Below are positions 1-9,305 of a stretch of 49,162 nt of DNA, piece by piece. Source of the stretch: Psychromonas sp. Urea-02u-13 (GTDB taxonomy: Bacteria > Pseudomonadota > Gammaproteobacteria > Enterobacterales > Psychromonadaceae); NCBI RefSeq assembly GCF_002835995.1, contig NZ_PJBZ01000062.1, positions 1 through 49,162 of the forward strand. Direction: 5' to 3'. The notes under the pieces are model-generated. The model was given only the letters and a program-made list of their open reading frames with translations. It searched no databases and was not told the DNA's origin. The position numbers and the translations under genes were made by a program. The first letter of the stretch is position 1, and each line of letters opens with the position of its first letter.

Positions 1-1501
1 AACAATTTTACCCTCTCCCCTGTTTTTTTATCATCAACCGCAATGGCAACACCCTCTGATATCCCCGCTATTTTAGCAATAACGCCTTCAATTTCGCTAG
101 GATAAACATTAAAACCCGAGACTAATATCATATCTTTTTTACGGTCAACTAAGTGTAAAAAACCCTGTTTATCAAATTGCCCAATGTCGCCACTTTTCAA
201 CCAACCATCCTGCAGCACCCGAGTCGTTTCTTCTTTATTCCCCCAATACCCTGACATTAGCTGTGGCCCTTTTATCTCAATTTCTCCAGGCAGTTCACAA
301 CGTTCAATTAAGTCTCCGTTTTCTTCTCGCAAACGCACCAGAGTGCTTGGCAGAGGTAAACCAATACTGCGATTAAACACCTTAGCGCAGGCTAAATTAA
401 CACTTACCATCGGGGCTCATTCTGTGAGCCCATAACCCTCTAAAATGGTACAACCGGTAATTTTATGCCATTGATTGGCAGTTGCTTGCTGTGTCGCCAT
501 ACCGCCTGCTAAGGTTATTTTTAATTGGCTAAAATCAACTGTTTTGAACAGCGGATTTTCTAACAGAGCATTAAATAGCGTATTCAACCCGGTAAAGTAC
601 TGAAAAGAATGTTTGTTGAGGGTGTTAATAAAAGCACTGATATCACGTGGATTAGTAACAAGGATATTACGACAGCCTTTTTTCATAAAGAACAGGCATT
701 AACCGTTAATGCAAATGCGTGATAAAGCGGCAACGCAGTAACAATGGTCTCTTTTTTCTCTATAATCTCATGTCCAAAAAATGCTTCAGCTTGTTGCAAG
801 CTAGCGAGCATATTAGCATGGGTTAATACCGCGCCCTTGGAAGGCCCCGTTGTGCCTCCGGTATATTGCAAAAACGCGATATCTTGTTGTTTAATAACAG
901 GGCGAATATAGTGCCCTTGAGCGCCTAAGGCTAAAGCTTCTCTATAATAGTGCGCGTCAGGCAGTTTAAATTTAGGCACCATTTTTTTAATACGACTAAT
1001 AACAAAATTGAGGACATTACGCTTAATGAGCGTTAACTCATCCGCGACTTCCGTTAATATCACATGGTCGATGTGTGTCTCTTTAACAATCTCTTCTAAT
1101 GTACTTGCAAAGTTTGCAACGATAAAAATAGCCTCGGCACCCGAGTCGTTTAGTTGATGTTGTAATTCAGTCGCGGTATAGAGAGGATTAATATTAATCA
1201 CCACCATACCGGCGCGTAAGATACCTAATAAGACAATGGGGTATTGTAAGAGGTTTGGCATCATAATCGCGACGCGAGCCCCCTGCTTTAATTTTAGGCT
1301 TTGCTGCAGATAAGTCGCAATACGTTGAGATCGTTTACCCAATTGCTTGTAGCTAAGTTTTTTATCCATATTAACGAAAGCAGGTTGAGCGGCAAAACAG
1401 TTGAAGCTCTTTTCATAAAGATCCACAAGCGACTGATGCTCTGTCTCATCAATCTGATGTGCAATATGTTCAGGATAATTTTTTAGCCAGGGTGTATACA
1501 T
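1..1501 (-). pseudogene. fadD: Broken long-chain acyl-CoA synthetase (FadD), 3' end outside window
   Basis: FadD activates long-chain fatty acids to acyl-CoA at the inner membrane, feeding beta-oxidation. Three stretches together match it. The N-terminal part runs from the ATG at 1501 and carries the AMP-binding P-loop YTGGTTGPSKG. It ends at a TGA at 683-685. The match resumes one frame over (NILVTNPRD, NTLFNALL, EGYGLTE) and then meets an in-frame TGA at 417-419, exactly where FadD has the cysteine of GYGLTECAP. Beyond that stop the same frame stays open to the window edge (APMVSVN, GYWGNKEET, DRKKDMILVSGFN). Spacing against remembered E. coli FadD fits a single-base deletion near 684-687, beside a run of seven T. 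Two separate lesions argue for a true pseudogene, though an assembly error could explain the homopolymer one. Confidence 0.88.
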
Positions 1502-1520
1502 TGGGAACGCTTTTAAAGAT

Positions 1521-1554
1521 AAAAAAAAACCGACTATATTTAGTCGGTTTTTTT
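1521..1554 (-). terminator. Intrinsic terminator of proQ-prc
   Basis: AACCGACTA and TAGTCGGTT form a stem around a 4-base loop. On the minus strand the stem is followed by a T-run (A-run at 1521-1529). It lies just after the prc stop and before fadD. T-runs on both sides could make it bidirectional. Confidence 0.85.
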
Positions 1555-1567
1555 GAAAGAAGTCATA

Positions 1568-3562
1568 TTAGAGTTTCGAATAATCTAATGTAATGGCAGC
1601 CGCTTCTAATAGAAACGCATCAATGGGTTCAAAATCATCAGGTAAATCATCAATTGATTTAACTTCATCTAAACCGGCACGTTTTAAACGCTCATTATTA
1701 CGTACTAAAGCACGCTGCTCTTTATCTTCACGGGTTTTAATACGTTCTTTTTCGATGAGCGTAATAGAAGTATCGTCTTTCTCGGCACGATACTCTTTAA
1801 TATCGTTTGCAAGATAGGTGAATTCAATTTCACTTTGGATACGTTTATTATGAATTTTTGTCAGTTTGTTAATGCTCGACTCTAAATCAGTCAACTCTTT
1901 GTATTTAGCTGATTTAATATTATCCCAAGGTAATGCATTCTTCTCTAAACTTTCGCCAGTATCTTGGTGCTCGATAGCGGTTGGGAAAAGAATATCAGGG
2001 ATAACACCTTTATGTTGTGTGCTGCCACCATCAATTCGGTAGAACTTAGCAATGGTATATTGTACTGAGCCAATCACTTCTGCATCTTCATCGTAAAAAC
2101 GAGAGATACGGCGATGCTGTTGTACCGTCCCTTTACCAAATGTTTGTTCGCCAATAATAACCGCACGGCCATAGTCTTGTAGGGCTGCAGCAAAGATTTC
2201 TGATGCTGACGCGCTATAACGATTAACCAATACCGTTAACGGACCATCATAACTTACCGTTTCATTCACATCGCGGTGTACTTCAATTTTGTTACGGCTA
2301 TCTCGGACTTGTACTACAGGGCCTTTGCCTATAAATAAACCCGTTGATAACGTTGCTTCTGAAAGTGAACCACCACCATTGTTACGTAGATCTATAATGA
2401 TGCCTTCAACTTTCTCTTTTTTAAGCTTAGTGATTTCTTTGTCGATATCTTCACTGAGTTTTACATAAAAACTTGGGATGGTAATGACACCTATTTTCTT
2501 GCCATTAATCTCTTCAACCGTTGATTTTGCTTCTCTGTCTTCAAGGTGAATTTTTTCACGTACGATAATAACGGTACGGTTTTTGTCGCCAGATTTTCCA
2601 GATTGAATCTGAAGTTGAACTTTAGTCCCTTTAGGGCCTTTAATAAGGTCAACAATATCGTCTAAACGCCAGCCGATGATATCAATGATTTTTTCACCAT
2701 CTTGACCAACACCCACGATCTTATCATCTTTCGATATTTGCTTAGAGCGCTCAGCAGGACCACCAGGAACAAGACTACGTACAATCGTGTAATCATCTTC
2801 AAGTTGTAATACAGCGCCAATACCTTCTAATGAAAGATTCATCTCCATTTTAAAACGTTTTGCATTACGTGGAGAAAGGTAACTTGTATGAGGTTCAATC
2901 ATATGTGAATAAGCATTCATAAAGGTCTGAAATACATCTTCACTTTCAGTCTGCGTGAGATGTTTAATCGCACTGTTATAACGTTTGCTTAATTGCTCTT
3001 TAATTTCTGGCCATTCTTTACCGGCTAATTTAAGAGACAAAGCATCAGACTTTACTTTTTGTTGCCACACTTTATCGAGCTCAGCGGGTGTTTTAAGCCA
3101 CTCTGATTCACTACGATCAAATTGATAGCTATCTGCGACGTCAAATTTTATTTCTGTTTTTAATAATGATAATGCATATGAAAAACGTTCATAACGACGT
3201 GTCAGATTGAGTTGGTAAATAATGTAGGCAGGATCAATTAACCCTGATTTCAGGCTATCGTCAAAAGAAAATTGATGTACTTTCAATTCATCAATATCAC
3301 TTTGTAAAAATATTTGTTTGTTGTAATCAAGTTGCTCAATATAACGTTCAAATACTTTTTGTGATAACCCGTCATCAAGGGGAATAAATTTATAATGTGA
3401 GCGACTGTATAAGTCACTCACTCTTTTCACCACTTTCGCATGTTGTTCTTGTTGCGCGAGTTGTGGAATATCATTGACATCAAAACTTGCAGGAGAAGAA
3501 AAAACAAACCCAGCATAAAACGTGCTGGCTATTAAGAGAGAGTGGCGAAAAAATTTATTCAT
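1568..3562 (-). CDS. prc: Tail-specific periplasmic protease Prc (Tsp), S41A family
   Basis: Prc degrades or trims periplasmic proteins from their C-termini and helps regulate peptidoglycan hydrolases. The 664 residues are close to the 682 of E. coli Prc. Visible parts in order are an N-terminal signal peptide (hydrophobic to about residue 23), a helical N-terminal domain, a PDZ domain around residues 225-320 (GIGAVLQLEDDYTIV, GGPAERS), and the S41 protease domain. The catalytic serine is in RYSASASEIF near residue 450 and the lysine in FGKGTVQQ near 475, which is the family's Ser-Lys dyad spacing. It starts 12 bases after the proQ stop, so the two probably share a transcript, as in E. coli. 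The terminator at 1521-1554 closes the unit. Confidence 0.97.
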   Translation of the reverse strand: MNKFFRHSLLIASTFYAGFVFSSPASFDVNDIPQLAQQEQHAKVVKRVSDLYSRSHYKFIPLDDGLSQKVFERYIEQLDYNKQIFLQSDIDELKVHQFSFDDSLKSGLIDPAYIIYQLNLTRRYERFSYALSLLKTEIKFDVADSYQFDRSESEWLKTPAELDKVWQQKVKSDALSLKLAGKEWPEIKEQLSKRYNSAIKHLTQTESEDVFQTFMNAYSHMIEPHTSYLSPRNAKRFKMEMNLSLEGIGAVLQLEDDYTIVRSLVPGGPAERSKQISKDDKIVGVGQDGEKIIDIIGWRLDDIVDLIKGPKGTKVQLQIQSGKSGDKNRTVIIVREKIHLEDREAKSTVEEINGKKIGVITIPSFYVKLSEDIDKEITKLKKEKVEGIIIDLRNNGGGSLSEATLSTGLFIGKGPVVQVRDSRNKIEVHRDVNETVSYDGPLTVLVNRYSASASEIFAAALQDYGRAVIIGEQTFGKGTVQQHRRISRFYDEDAEVIGSVQYTIAKFYRIDGGSTQHKGVIPDILFPTAIEHQDTGESLEKNALPWDNIKSAKYKELTDLESSINKLTKIHNKRIQSEIEFTYLANDIKEYRAEKDDTSITLIEKERIKTREDKEQRALVRNNERLKRAGLDEVKSIDDLPDDFEPIDAFLLEAAAITLDYSKL

Positions 3563-3574
3563 TAAAATACCTTT

Positions 3575-4201
3575 TTATACGATTAAATGCTTAGCTTTAA
3601 CTTTTACAGTCATACCTGAGTTTAGTTGTACTTGAACATCATCCTTCATGATTTCCACAACAACACCTGAAACAGGTGCTTTACCCAATAAAACTTTGAC
3701 CGCTTGGTTAACTGTAAGTTCAGCGTGAGTTGCTTCTTTATAGTTACTTAAGTCTTCAACAACTTCTTTTTTAGGCGCCGCTTTTTTAGCACGAGTTGGC
3801 ACGTTTACTTTCTTAGGTGCACGTTTTGGCTTTTCTTCGCTGTTGCTTGCTTTCTTTTTATTAGCAAATGCTTTTTCTTTGCTTTCTTTTAATGTTTTTA
3901 ATGCATGTTCAGCGTGTTCTTCAGAAACTTCATCGCCTTCAACACCATCAAGATCAATACGTTTCACTGTTTGTTTTACGCAGTGAAGGTAACGCCAACT
4001 CAAGGTATATTGACGTAATGCGCCACGAAGCTGTGTTTTACTAACACGAGTTTCATTTTCTAAACGGATTGCAAGCTCTTGAAACAAACCAATTTTAAGT
4101 GGTTTTGCGTCGCTACTTCCAGCGGTAAAACATAATGGGAACTGCTCTGTTAAGAAAGCAATAATCTGTTTGTTGTTTGTAAATTTTTCTGTGATTTCCA
4201 T
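3575..4201 (-). CDS. proQ: RNA chaperone ProQ
   Basis: ProQ is a global RNA-binding protein that stabilises and matches small RNAs and mRNA 3' ends. The 208 residues show the expected order. A FinO/ProQ domain spans roughly residues 1-115 ([35 protein letters not shown]). A lysine/alanine/proline-rich linker follows at about 115-155. A small C-terminal Tudor-like domain ends the protein ([19 protein letters not shown]). It is slightly shorter than E. coli ProQ (232), mainly in the linker. It lies directly upstream of prc, the conserved enterobacterial and Vibrio arrangement. The 280 bases between its start and the divergent trhP should hold promoters for both, but I found no convincing boxes. 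Confidence 0.95.
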   Translation of the reverse strand: MEITEKFTNNKQIIAFLTEQFPLCFTAGSSDAKPLKIGLFQELAIRLENETRVSKTQLRGALRQYTLSWRYLHCVKQTVKRIDLDGVEGDEVSEEHAEHALKTLKESKEKAFANKKKASNSEEKPKRAPKKVNVPTRAKKAAPKKEVVEDLSNYKEATHAELTVNQAVKVLLGKAPVSGVVVEIMKDDVQVQLNSGMTVKVKAKHLIV

Positions 4202-4481
4202 GTAAAACCTAAATGATTGATGCCGTCTGCCGGCGAAAAGTAATTTTTAATTAACGAAATATTGCCACATTATAGTGATGCGTTGATGAAATAGGAAACT
4301 TAATTTAACTTTCCCTGCTTTTTTAATGGCTTAAGCATGCCACAAGCACCAATAAATTGATTTAAAACAACTTTCAAGTGATCAATATCACAATCCTTTG
4401 TCTTTGTTTCGAAAAAGCGTAACATTTGTTTCACAAAATACCCTATATCCCCGTAAAACTTGCGCCTAAAGAGATAAATAG

Positions 4482-5828
4482 ATGAAACCAGAACTCCTTT
4501 CCCCCGCCGGCACACTAAAAAATATGCGTTACGCATTTGCTTACGGCGCCGATGCCGTTTATGCTGGACAACCTCGTTATTCGTTACGTGTGCGTAATAA
4601 TGAATTTAATTTAGAGAAATTACAAATTGGTATAAATGAAGCACATGCACAGGGTAAACAGTTATTTGTTGTGTGCAACATTCAACCACACAACTCTAAG
4701 TTAAAAACCTTCATTCGTGATATGAAACCCGTTGTAGACTTAAAACCCGACGCATTGATTATGTCTGATCCCGGTTTAATTATGATGGTGCGTGAAGCAT
4801 TCCCTGAAATGACCATCCATTTAAGTGTGCAAGCTAATGCGGTCAACTGGGCAAGTGTTAAGTTTTGGGAAACGCAGGGTATTAAACGTGTCATTTTGTC
4901 ACGTGAGCTTTCATTAGATGAAATAGAAGAAATTCGTCAACATTGCCCGGACATTGAAATCGAAGTTTTTGTTCATGGCGCATTATGCATGGCCTATTCT
5001 GGTCGTTGTTTATTATCGGGTTATATTAACAAACGCGATCCTAACCAAGGCGCATGCACAAACTCATGCCGTTGGAAATATGATGCACATGAAGCAAAAG
5101 AAAATGAAAATGGTGACATTGTTGCTATTCATACGCCTGAACCGACACTAGGCACGGGTCAACCGACCGATCAAATGTACCTTCTACAAGAAGAAGGACG
5201 TCCTGGTGAATATATGCCTGCCTTTGAAGATGAACACGGCACTTATATTATGAACTCAAAAGATCTACGTGCGATTCAACATGTAGAACGACTATTAGAG
5301 ATTGGTGTTAACTCATTTAAAATCGAAGGTCGTACCAAAAGTTTCTATTATTGCGCGCGTACTGCGCAGGTTTACCGTAAAGCGATGGATGATGCTATTT
5401 CTGGCAAACCTTTTGATCCTAAACTCATGGGCACTTTAGAAAACCTTGCACACCGTGGTTACACTGAAGGTTTCTTAAATCGTCATACACAGCATGATCA
5501 ACACCAAAATTATGATTACGGTTACTCAATCAGTGAAACACAACAATTTGTGGGTGAAATGACCGGCCGTAATGAACATGGTCTTGCAGAAGTCACGGTT
5601 AAAAATAAATTTTTGGTTGGTGATGCATTAGAATTAATGACACCTCAGGGTAATATCAATTTTAAACTTGAGCAGTTACAAAACCGCAAAGGTGAGCTTG
5701 TTGATGTTGCACCAGGATCTGGTCATGTTTTATATATGCCAGTACCTAAAGAAATCGACCTTAGCCACGGCTTATTAATGCGTAATTTGAAAAATGGTGC
5801 TGATACTCGCAACCCGCATAAGCAATAA
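4482..5828 (+). CDS. trhP: tRNA U34 hydroxylation protein TrhP (U32 peptidase family, YegQ)
   Basis: TrhP is needed for prephenate-dependent 5-hydroxylation of uridine 34, the first step towards cmo5U-type wobble bases in tRNA. The 448 residues match E. coli YegQ in length. The start MKPELLSPAGTLKNM and the GADAVYAGQPRYSLR block are diagnostic. The U32 signature is seen in EVFVHGALCMAYSGRC near residues 163-178. Further cysteines (GACTNSCRW) suit an Fe-S protein. It is followed after a single base by a YfhL-type ferredoxin gene, which suggests the ferredoxin supplies electrons or cluster function to TrhP. That link is inference from context. Confidence 0.93.
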   Translation: MKPELLSPAGTLKNMRYAFAYGADAVYAGQPRYSLRVRNNEFNLEKLQIGINEAHAQGKQLFVVCNIQPHNSKLKTFIRDMKPVVDLKPDALIMSDPGLIMMVREAFPEMTIHLSVQANAVNWASVKFWETQGIKRVILSRELSLDEIEEIRQHCPDIEIEVFVHGALCMAYSGRCLLSGYINKRDPNQGACTNSCRWKYDAHEAKENENGDIVAIHTPEPTLGTGQPTDQMYLLQEEGRPGEYMPAFEDEHGTYIMNSKDLRAIQHVERLLEIGVNSFKIEGRTKSFYYCARTAQVYRKAMDDAISGKPFDPKLMGTLENLAHRGYTEGFLNRHTQHDQHQNYDYGYSISETQQFVGEMTGRNEHGLAEVTVKNKFLVGDALELMTPQGNINFKLEQLQNRKGELVDVAPGSGHVLYMPVPKEIDLSHGLLMRNLKNGADTRNPHKQ

Positions 5829-5829
5829 C

Positions 5830-6075
5830 ATGGCATTATTAATAAAAGACAATTGCATCAATTGTGATATGTGCGATCCGGAGTGTCCAAATGAAGCGAT
5901 TACTTTTGGCGCTGAGATATACGAAATTGATGCGACTCGTTGCACTGAATGTGTTGGGCATTATGAAAAGCCAACCTGTATTGCGGTGTGCCCGATAAAC
6001 TGTATTATTGTCGACCCGAATAATGTAGAGACTGAAGTGCAATTATTAGACAAGTTTGCACAGATGTACGTTTAA
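5830..6075 (+). CDS. yfhL: YfhL family 4Fe-4S ferredoxin
   Basis: This is an 81-residue cytoplasmic electron carrier with two 4Fe-4S binding sets: CINCDMCDPECP near the N-terminus and CTECVGHYEKPTC followed by CP. The eight-residue insertion between the second and third cysteines of the second set is typical of YfhL/Alvin-type ferredoxins. I chose the ATG at 5830 because it follows the trhP stop by one base and begins MALLIKDNC as in YfhL proteins. An upstream in-frame start would lie inside trhP. The last codon abuts the MITE at 6076, so the element inserted right at the gene's end. Confidence 0.92.
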   Translation: MALLIKDNCINCDMCDPECPNEAITFGAEIYEIDATRCTECVGHYEKPTCIAVCPINCIIVDPNNVETEVQLLDKFAQMYV

Positions 6076-6236
6076 TACCAGTCGGAATAAATAAGTGATC
6101 TATTTTACTGCTTAAAATGACTGATTTCTTTGCGAAATTTGAGGTGATGGGAATACCCCGTCACCCCAAATTTGCCAAGAATCAAGTGTTTTTATCTGCC
6201 TAACATTTAGATCACAGACTTAATCCAATCGGTATA
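6076..6236. mobile_element. MITE-like palindromic element, about 161 bp
   Basis: The whole gap between yfhL and the MATE gene is one imperfect palindrome. The left arm begins TACCAGTCGGAATAAATAAG and the reverse complement of the right end begins TACCGATTGGATTAAGTCTG. Both continue into GTGATCT. The centre is a long G-U tolerant stem formed by AAATTTGAGGTGATGGG and its partner CCCGTCACCCCAAATTT. No coding capacity is visible. Terminal inverted repeats, small size and full self-complementarity fit a MITE. As RNA it would fold into one long hairpin. It ends 9 bases before the MATE start codon. Confidence 0.75.
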
Positions 6237-6245
6237 AGGTAGTCA

Positions 6246-7610
6246 ATGCAACACCAAGCACGATTTTTACAAGGTTCTATCTCTAAACATGTGATCACCA
6301 TGTCAGCCACCAATGCGGTTGGTTTATCAGCCATTTTCATGGTGGATCTTGTAGATATCTACTTTATTAGTTTATTGCAAAATAGCGCTTACACGGCCGC
6401 CATTGGTTATGCGAGTGCGATCATTTTTTTTACCACGGCAATCAGTCTAGGATTATCAACAACGAATAGTGCCATCGTTTCCAAACATATAGGGCAAAAA
6501 AAACGTGATTTAGCACGTCAATATGTCGCCCACATTTCCCTCTTCGCATTATTCTTTACCAGCTTTATTGCATTACTTGTCTGGATTTATGCGCCACAAT
6601 TGTTATCAGTAATCGGGGCAAAAGGTGAAGAACTCTCAGAATCGATAACCTACCTACGTATTATTACGCCTTCTCTGCCCATTTTAGCATTAACGATGCA
6701 AATGAATGCGACCTTGCGTAGCATAGGTAATGCAAAACATGCTATGTATGCAACGTTACTTTCGGGCATTGTTAATGCTTTGCTTGATCCTATTTTTATT
6801 TTTGTATTAGGAATGGACCTACAAGGGGCAGCGATTGCTTCCGTTATTGCCCGTTTTAGTGCATTATTTCTGAGCCTATTTTATGTCGCCTATAAATATA
6901 AGATGATCTGTTTACCGAAATTTAAGAAACTGCCGATGGACATGAACATCATCAGCCACATCGCATTTCCTGCCATGTTAACTCAGATCGCCACACCACT
7001 CGGTAATATCTACGTTACCTACGAAGTCGCTCAATTTGGATCCGAATACATTGCCGGCTGGGCTATTATTGGCCGTGTTATCCCCGTTGCATTTGGTATG
7101 ATGTTTGCGGTTTCAGGTGCGATTGGTCCCATTATTGGTCAAAATTACGGAGCAGGTGATTTTGTTCGGGTACGTCAAGTATTAGTCGAAGCATTGAAAT
7201 TTATTAGTGGCTATTGCTTGGTCATTTCATTACTTTTATCACTAGGGCAAGAAAGTATCGTCAATCTATTTAGTGCAAAAAATGAAAGCGCACATATTAT
7301 CCGGATTTTCTGTCAGCATATCGCAATCACTTTCATTTTTACCGGTATCACATTTGTGGCAATGGCATTTTTAAACAACCTCGGTTACGCCAAATATGCT
7401 ACCGTTTTAAATATTGCAAAAATGACACTAGGCACCGTTCCTTTTGTTACCATTGGTGCTATATATTATGGCGCTCCTGGTATTTTATACGGGCAAGCAT
7501 TTGGCAGTGTTGCCTTTGGCTTGATTGCATTACAACTCACACATAAAGTGATGCAACGGGTAGAAAGTAGCCAGAAAGAAGAAAATATCGATCAATCTTC
7601 AAGTTATTGA
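6246..7610 (+). CDS. MATE family multidrug/Na+ efflux transporter
   Basis: This 454-residue polytopic inner-membrane protein has about twelve hydrophobic segments arranged as two repeats, typical of MATE exporters that expel cationic drugs or metabolites using Na+ or H+ gradients. Visible family features are the N-terminal SKHVITMSATNAVG segment, NATLRSIGNAKHAM in the first half and GPIIGQNYGAGD at the start of the second half. The start is set by an AAGGT Shine-Dalgarno at 6236-6240, immediately beyond the MITE terminus. The native promoter region appears to have been displaced by the MITE, so expression may depend on read-through from trhP-yfhL or on the element. The substrate cannot be told from sequence. 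Confidence 0.9.
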   Translation: MQHQARFLQGSISKHVITMSATNAVGLSAIFMVDLVDIYFISLLQNSAYTAAIGYASAIIFFTTAISLGLSTTNSAIVSKHIGQKKRDLARQYVAHISLFALFFTSFIALLVWIYAPQLLSVIGAKGEELSESITYLRIITPSLPILALTMQMNATLRSIGNAKHAMYATLLSGIVNALLDPIFIFVLGMDLQGAAIASVIARFSALFLSLFYVAYKYKMICLPKFKKLPMDMNIISHIAFPAMLTQIATPLGNIYVTYEVAQFGSEYIAGWAIIGRVIPVAFGMMFAVSGAIGPIIGQNYGAGDFVRVRQVLVEALKFISGYCLVISLLLSLGQESIVNLFSAKNESAHIIRIFCQHIAITFIFTGITFVAMAFLNNLGYAKYATVLNIAKMTLGTVPFVTIGAIYYGAPGILYGQAFGSVAFGLIALQLTHKVMQRVESSQKEENIDQSSSY

Positions 7611-7681
7611 TCAACTTAATTAATTGTTTAGCAGAATATTGCTCTAATACGCACATATACTCACGGAAGCCTCATTTGACA

Positions 7682-9304
7682 ATGCGCTATATACCTATTT
7701 ATTTCAGCCTCTTTTTATTGTCTGCTTGTTATCAAACAGAATCGACAATGACCGACAGTTTAATTTACTGTGCAGCTAAGGCGCCTAAGTCTTTCAATCC
7801 GCAAATAAGTCATGATGTAGCGACCTTGGATGCCACGACACACCAATTATATAATCGTCTAGTAAAAGTAGACCCTATTAGTCAACGCTTTAGTGCCGAC
7901 ATTGCCAGTCACTGGGAAGTGAATGATGCTAAAACCGAATATACTTTCTATCTGCGTAAAGATATAAACTTCCATCACACTGCATATTTCAAACCCTCAC
8001 GACAGCTCAATGCAGACGATATTATCTTTAGCTTTAAACGTATGCTGTCCCAAGACCACCCTTTTTATTCTATTAATAACGCCATCAATAACGAACTGTA
8101 TAATCGCCCTTTCTCAGGTTTAGTCGGTGATATTATTAAAATCGATCAATACACCCTACGTTTTTTATTAAATAAACCCAATGCAACACTGTTAGCAAAT
8201 CTTGCGGCACACTACGCTGTGATTCATTCACAAGAATATGGGCAGCAGTTATTGCTCGCAGGCCACCCTGAAAAAATAGATTATTCCCCCATTGGCACAG
8301 GTCCATATCAATTCAAAAGCATCACTAATAACCGCGTTATTCGTTACCAAGCACATCGTACGCCTTGGCAAGCACCTGCTAATATCAACAACCTTATCTT
8401 CGATATCACCCCCAACAGCAGTAAGCGTTATGCCAAACTGTTATCGGGTGAGTGTGACATCATGACAAATCCAGCATCTAGCCAAGTCGACCAGATTAGT
8501 AAAAACCCAAAGGTTGCCTTAAGCAGCAAACCCACAGGTAATATCTCGCTGATTGCGTTAAACAGTAAAAAGGCCCCCTTCAATGATGTCGCCATTCGTC
8601 ATGCACTCAGCGAAGCCATTGATCTTAAAACTATTCTCAGCGCGGTGTTTTTTGAAACCGCCATGAGCACACAAAATTTATTGCCTGATCATTCTTGGGC
8701 CTACAATCCGCGTATTTCAAAAGCCACTTATACGCCACAAGAAAGTCTGGTTGAATTAAAGAAAAATCATTTTGATTTTAGTCGCACAATACGTATTCTT
8801 GCGCCCGCTAAAAACTCTATTTTCAATCCTAACTTTTACAAAACCGCTGAGCTCATTCAAGCTAACTGGGCTGAGATAGGGGTTAAAAGTGTCATTGTTT
8901 TATTAAACGCAACAGAGCTTAACCAAGTGTTAAGCCACGGGGATTATGATATTTATTTAACCGGTAAGAATCCCTACATTAAAGATCCTGACAACCTATT
9001 TCGTCCACTGTTGAGTTGTAATGCCAGCCCATTAGAGGGAAATACAAGCCAATGGTGTGATGCGCAGGTACAATCCCTCTTAGATACGACATTATTAGAA
9101 GTTAACTTCATTCAACGTGTCAAAAACTATTACCAATTACAAGAATATATTCAAGCACAGCGCATTTATCAGCCCATTGCACATATGCTTCGCTTTGATG
9201 TCTTTAATAAATACATATCAAATTTACAGGTGAATTCACTAACCGGCATTAATTTCCAGTTCGTGAAAAAAGGCAATGTAATCAATAAGGAAGAAACTCA
9301 GTAA
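7682..9304 (+). CDS. sapA: SapA peptide-binding lipoprotein/periplasmic protein of the Sap ABC transporter
   Basis: SapA is the substrate-binding component of the Sap system, linked in enteric pathogens to antimicrobial peptide resistance, putrescine and K+ handling. It belongs to solute-binding family 5. The 540 residues after the chosen start match E. coli SapA (547). The start MRYIPIYFSLFLLSAC gives a signal peptide with a lipobox-like LSAC, so it may be lipidated. Family blocks include YNRLVKVDP, ADDIIFSFKRML and PIGTGPYQF. An earlier in-frame TTG at 7607 overlaps the MATE stop but would put 25 polar residues before the signal peptide, so I prefer 7682. It is the first gene of sapABCDF. 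Confidence 0.9.
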   Translation: MRYIPIYFSLFLLSACYQTESTMTDSLIYCAAKAPKSFNPQISHDVATLDATTHQLYNRLVKVDPISQRFSADIASHWEVNDAKTEYTFYLRKDINFHHTAYFKPSRQLNADDIIFSFKRMLSQDHPFYSINNAINNELYNRPFSGLVGDIIKIDQYTLRFLLNKPNATLLANLAAHYAVIHSQEYGQQLLLAGHPEKIDYSPIGTGPYQFKSITNNRVIRYQAHRTPWQAPANINNLIFDITPNSSKRYAKLLSGECDIMTNPASSQVDQISKNPKVALSSKPTGNISLIALNSKKAPFNDVAIRHALSEAIDLKTILSAVFFETAMSTQNLLPDHSWAYNPRISKATYTPQESLVELKKNHFDFSRTIRILAPAKNSIFNPNFYKTAELIQANWAEIGVKSVIVLLNATELNQVLSHGDYDIYLTGKNPYIKDPDNLFRPLLSCNASPLEGNTSQWCDAQVQSLLDTTLLEVNFIQRVKNYYQLQEYIQAQRIYQPIAHMLRFDVFNKYISNLQVNSLTGINFQFVKKGNVINKEETQ

Positions 9305-9305
9305 T

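Noticed and set aside
417-419. TGA at a conserved cysteine position of fadD as a selenocysteine codon
   Set aside because: A second lesion (frameshift at about 685) already breaks the gene, FadD selenoproteins are not known to me, and no SECIS-like hairpin directly after the codon was evident.
4300-4431. Possible small minus-strand gene (about 43 codons from MLRFFETK) between proQ and trhP
   Set aside because: Codon use looks coding-like, but there is no ribosome-binding site, the longer form overlaps trhP, and no family is recognised. Comparative data would be needed.
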